NCBI GenBank assembly: GCA_000333235.1
Contig: CAPN01000016.1
Span: 186,001-250,000, forward strand
Direction: 5' to 3'
Source: Pseudoalteromonas luteoviolacea B = ATCC 29581
Lineage (GTDB): Bacteria > Pseudomonadota > Gammaproteobacteria > Enterobacterales > Alteromonadaceae
DNA length: 64,000 nt
The translations under genes and the position numbers were made by a program. Under the pieces are notes generated by a model. That model worked only from the letters and a program-made list of their open reading frames with translations, ran no database searches and was not told the origin of the DNA. Each line of letters starts with the position of its first letter. Position 1 is the stretch's first letter. Positions 62,684 through 64,000 of this stretch are shown in pieces.

Positions 62684-64000
62684 AATGAAAAAAATCATGT
62701 TAGGACTGGCGTTGAGTGCGATTGTACTTACTACCACTCCAATTTCAGCCCTTGAAAAAAGCACTGATCATAACATTGCAATCGACATCGATAACCACGT
62801 GATTACTGAGCATAAAGCAAACATCAACGGCCAAAAGTTTTCCTATAAAGCACAAACCGGTACACAACCAGTGTGGGATGAAAATGGCAAAGCAATTGCA
62901 ACATTGCATTATACTTATTATACGCGTTCAAAAGTCGATGATGTCTCTAGGCGTCCTTTATTGATTAGCTTTAATGGTGGTCCTGGATCCGCATCGGTGT
63001 GGATGCACATCGCCTATACCGGCCCTCGAGTATTAAAAATAGATGAAGAAGGCTATCCAGTTCAACCTTATGGTGTGTCAGATAATCCGTATTCTGTTCT
63101 TGATGTCGCTGATATTGTTTTTGTGAACCCTGTAAACACGGGTTACTCTCGAGTACTTCCAGATGACAATGGTAAGCTTCCAAGTAAAGAGGAACAAAAG
63201 GCGACTTTTTTTGGTGTTAATGCCGACATCAAATACCTTGCAAGTTGGTTAAATACCTTTATTAATCGACACAACCGCGCTCTTTCGCCCAAATTTCTCA
63301 TCGGCGAAAGTTATGGGACCACCCGCGTGTCCGGTCTAGCTCACGAACTACAAAACGCACAATGGATGTATTTAAACGGAGTCGTTTTAGTTTCCCCAAC
63401 TGAAATTGGCATAGAGCGCCAAGGCCCAGTAGAAGCAGCCAACAGACTGCCTTATTTTGCGGCAACCGCTTGGTATCATAAAGCACTGAGTGAAGATTTA
63501 CAGCAAAAACCACTGCTGAGCTTTTTAGAAGACGTTGAGTTGTTTACCCTTAATAAGTACTTGCCTGCTTTAGCAAAAGGCGCGTTTATCAGCGATCAAG
63601 AAAAGCGAGAAGTGGCAAATCAAGTGGCTAATTATGCTGGGCTGTCATTAGAGTATGTGCTACAAAATAATCTCGATATTAGTACCACTTCGTTTTGGAA
63701 AGAACTGCTTCGTGAACGCGGCTTTACGGTAGGACGATTGGATTCTCGTTATTTAGGCATTGATAAACGAGACAGTGGCGATCGTCCTGACTATTGGCCT
63801 GAACTCACTTCTTGGCTACATTCCTTTACGCCTGCAATTAACTACTACTTAAGAGAAGAGCTAAATTACAAAACAGATGTAAAATACAACATGTTTGGCA
63901 ACGTCCACCCTTGGGATCGTAGTAACAATCAAACAGGTGAACAACTCCGCTTAGCAATGGCTCAAAATCCCTACTTAAATGTCATGGTGCAAGCAGGCTA
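62684..64000 (+). CDS. Serine carboxypeptidase-like (S10) peptidase, C-terminus beyond window
   Basis: A reading frame of at least 439 codons runs off the right edge. A signal peptide (~1-23, ending SALE) is followed by an S10 fold: FNGGPGSASVWMHIAYTGPR forms the oxyanion-hole region and GESYGT (residue ~208) holds the catalytic Ser. NPVNTGYSRV is also typical. S10 enzymes remove C-terminal residues in the periplasm or outside. AAGGATAAAAAG precedes the ATG. It fits with the peptidases at the left end of the window. Confidence 0.88.

Overview
The window looks like part of the chromosome of a marine gammaproteobacterium, probably of the order Alteromonadales (Pseudoalteromonas/Shewanella-like). 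The evidence is the gene content: a NhaD Na+/H+ antiporter, RdgC, two chemotaxis receptors, a CstA-type peptide transporter, periplasmic peptidases, a very large two-component-like c-di-GMP sensor, PBP1b and GlnK-AmtB. An intergenic repeat family typical of such genomes is also present. Genus and species cannot be fixed from sequence alone.

Layout. 1-14572 is ordinary chromosome: nhaD (cut by the window edge), a DUF368 lipid-carrier transporter, rdgC, an HDOD protein, an M49-like lipoprotein peptidase, a small MBOAT-like membrane protein, a HIT protein, a secreted dipeptidyl peptidase IV, a chemotaxis receptor, an M17 aminopeptidase and cstA. Next comes dinB (DNA polymerase IV), cut in two: its C-terminal part is at 14716-15483 and its N-terminal part at 39340-39675. 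Between them lies an integrated element of about 23.9 kb (15478-39366). From 39848 the chromosome resumes: aldo/keto reductase, second chemotaxis receptor, Nudix hydrolase, formyltransferase, solute-binding proteins, SIMPL protein, PatZ-like acetyltransferase with a K+ channel, the 1488-residue sensor, PBP1b, amtB-glnK, a GGDEF response regulator and an S10-like peptidase cut by the right edge.

The island. Its right end carries four tightly packed genes for a tyrosine recombinase, a recombinase-fold protein without the usual catalytic residues, a second tyrosine recombinase and a small coiled-coil protein. This set matches the intA-tfp-intB-srap module of strand-biased circularizing integrative elements (SEs) and is distantly like Tn554. 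The element entered dinB exactly at the catalytic Asp-Glu codons (GATGAR). The broken Pol IV still has its LexA box, which now sits upstream of the co-directional recombinase operon, and the island brings its own LexA-controlled umuDC (Pol V).

Cargo. The most striking cargo is a six-gene minus-strand operon (30571 to 22709): GrpE-like protein, Hsp70 with an extra domain, classical AAA+ ATPase, a single-pass membrane protein, a degenerate J-like protein with tandem PH-like domains, and a PD-(D/E)XK nuclease. I know of no named system with this composition, and it is a good candidate for a chaperone-based defence or stress system. Other cargo includes a NYN/LOTUS RNase-like protein, an orphan Phd-type antitoxin, zinc-ribbon proteins, a release-factor-like protein without GGQ, a LMW phosphatase-like protein, a secreted nuclease and a TerB-like membrane protein pair. 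Eight copies of one palindrome, GTTASNNRGTAAC, lie in the island's intergenic spaces and none was seen outside it. They suggest one island-encoded regulon, probably controlled by the AT-hook-like protein at 32601-33251, whose own promoter is overlapped by one copy.
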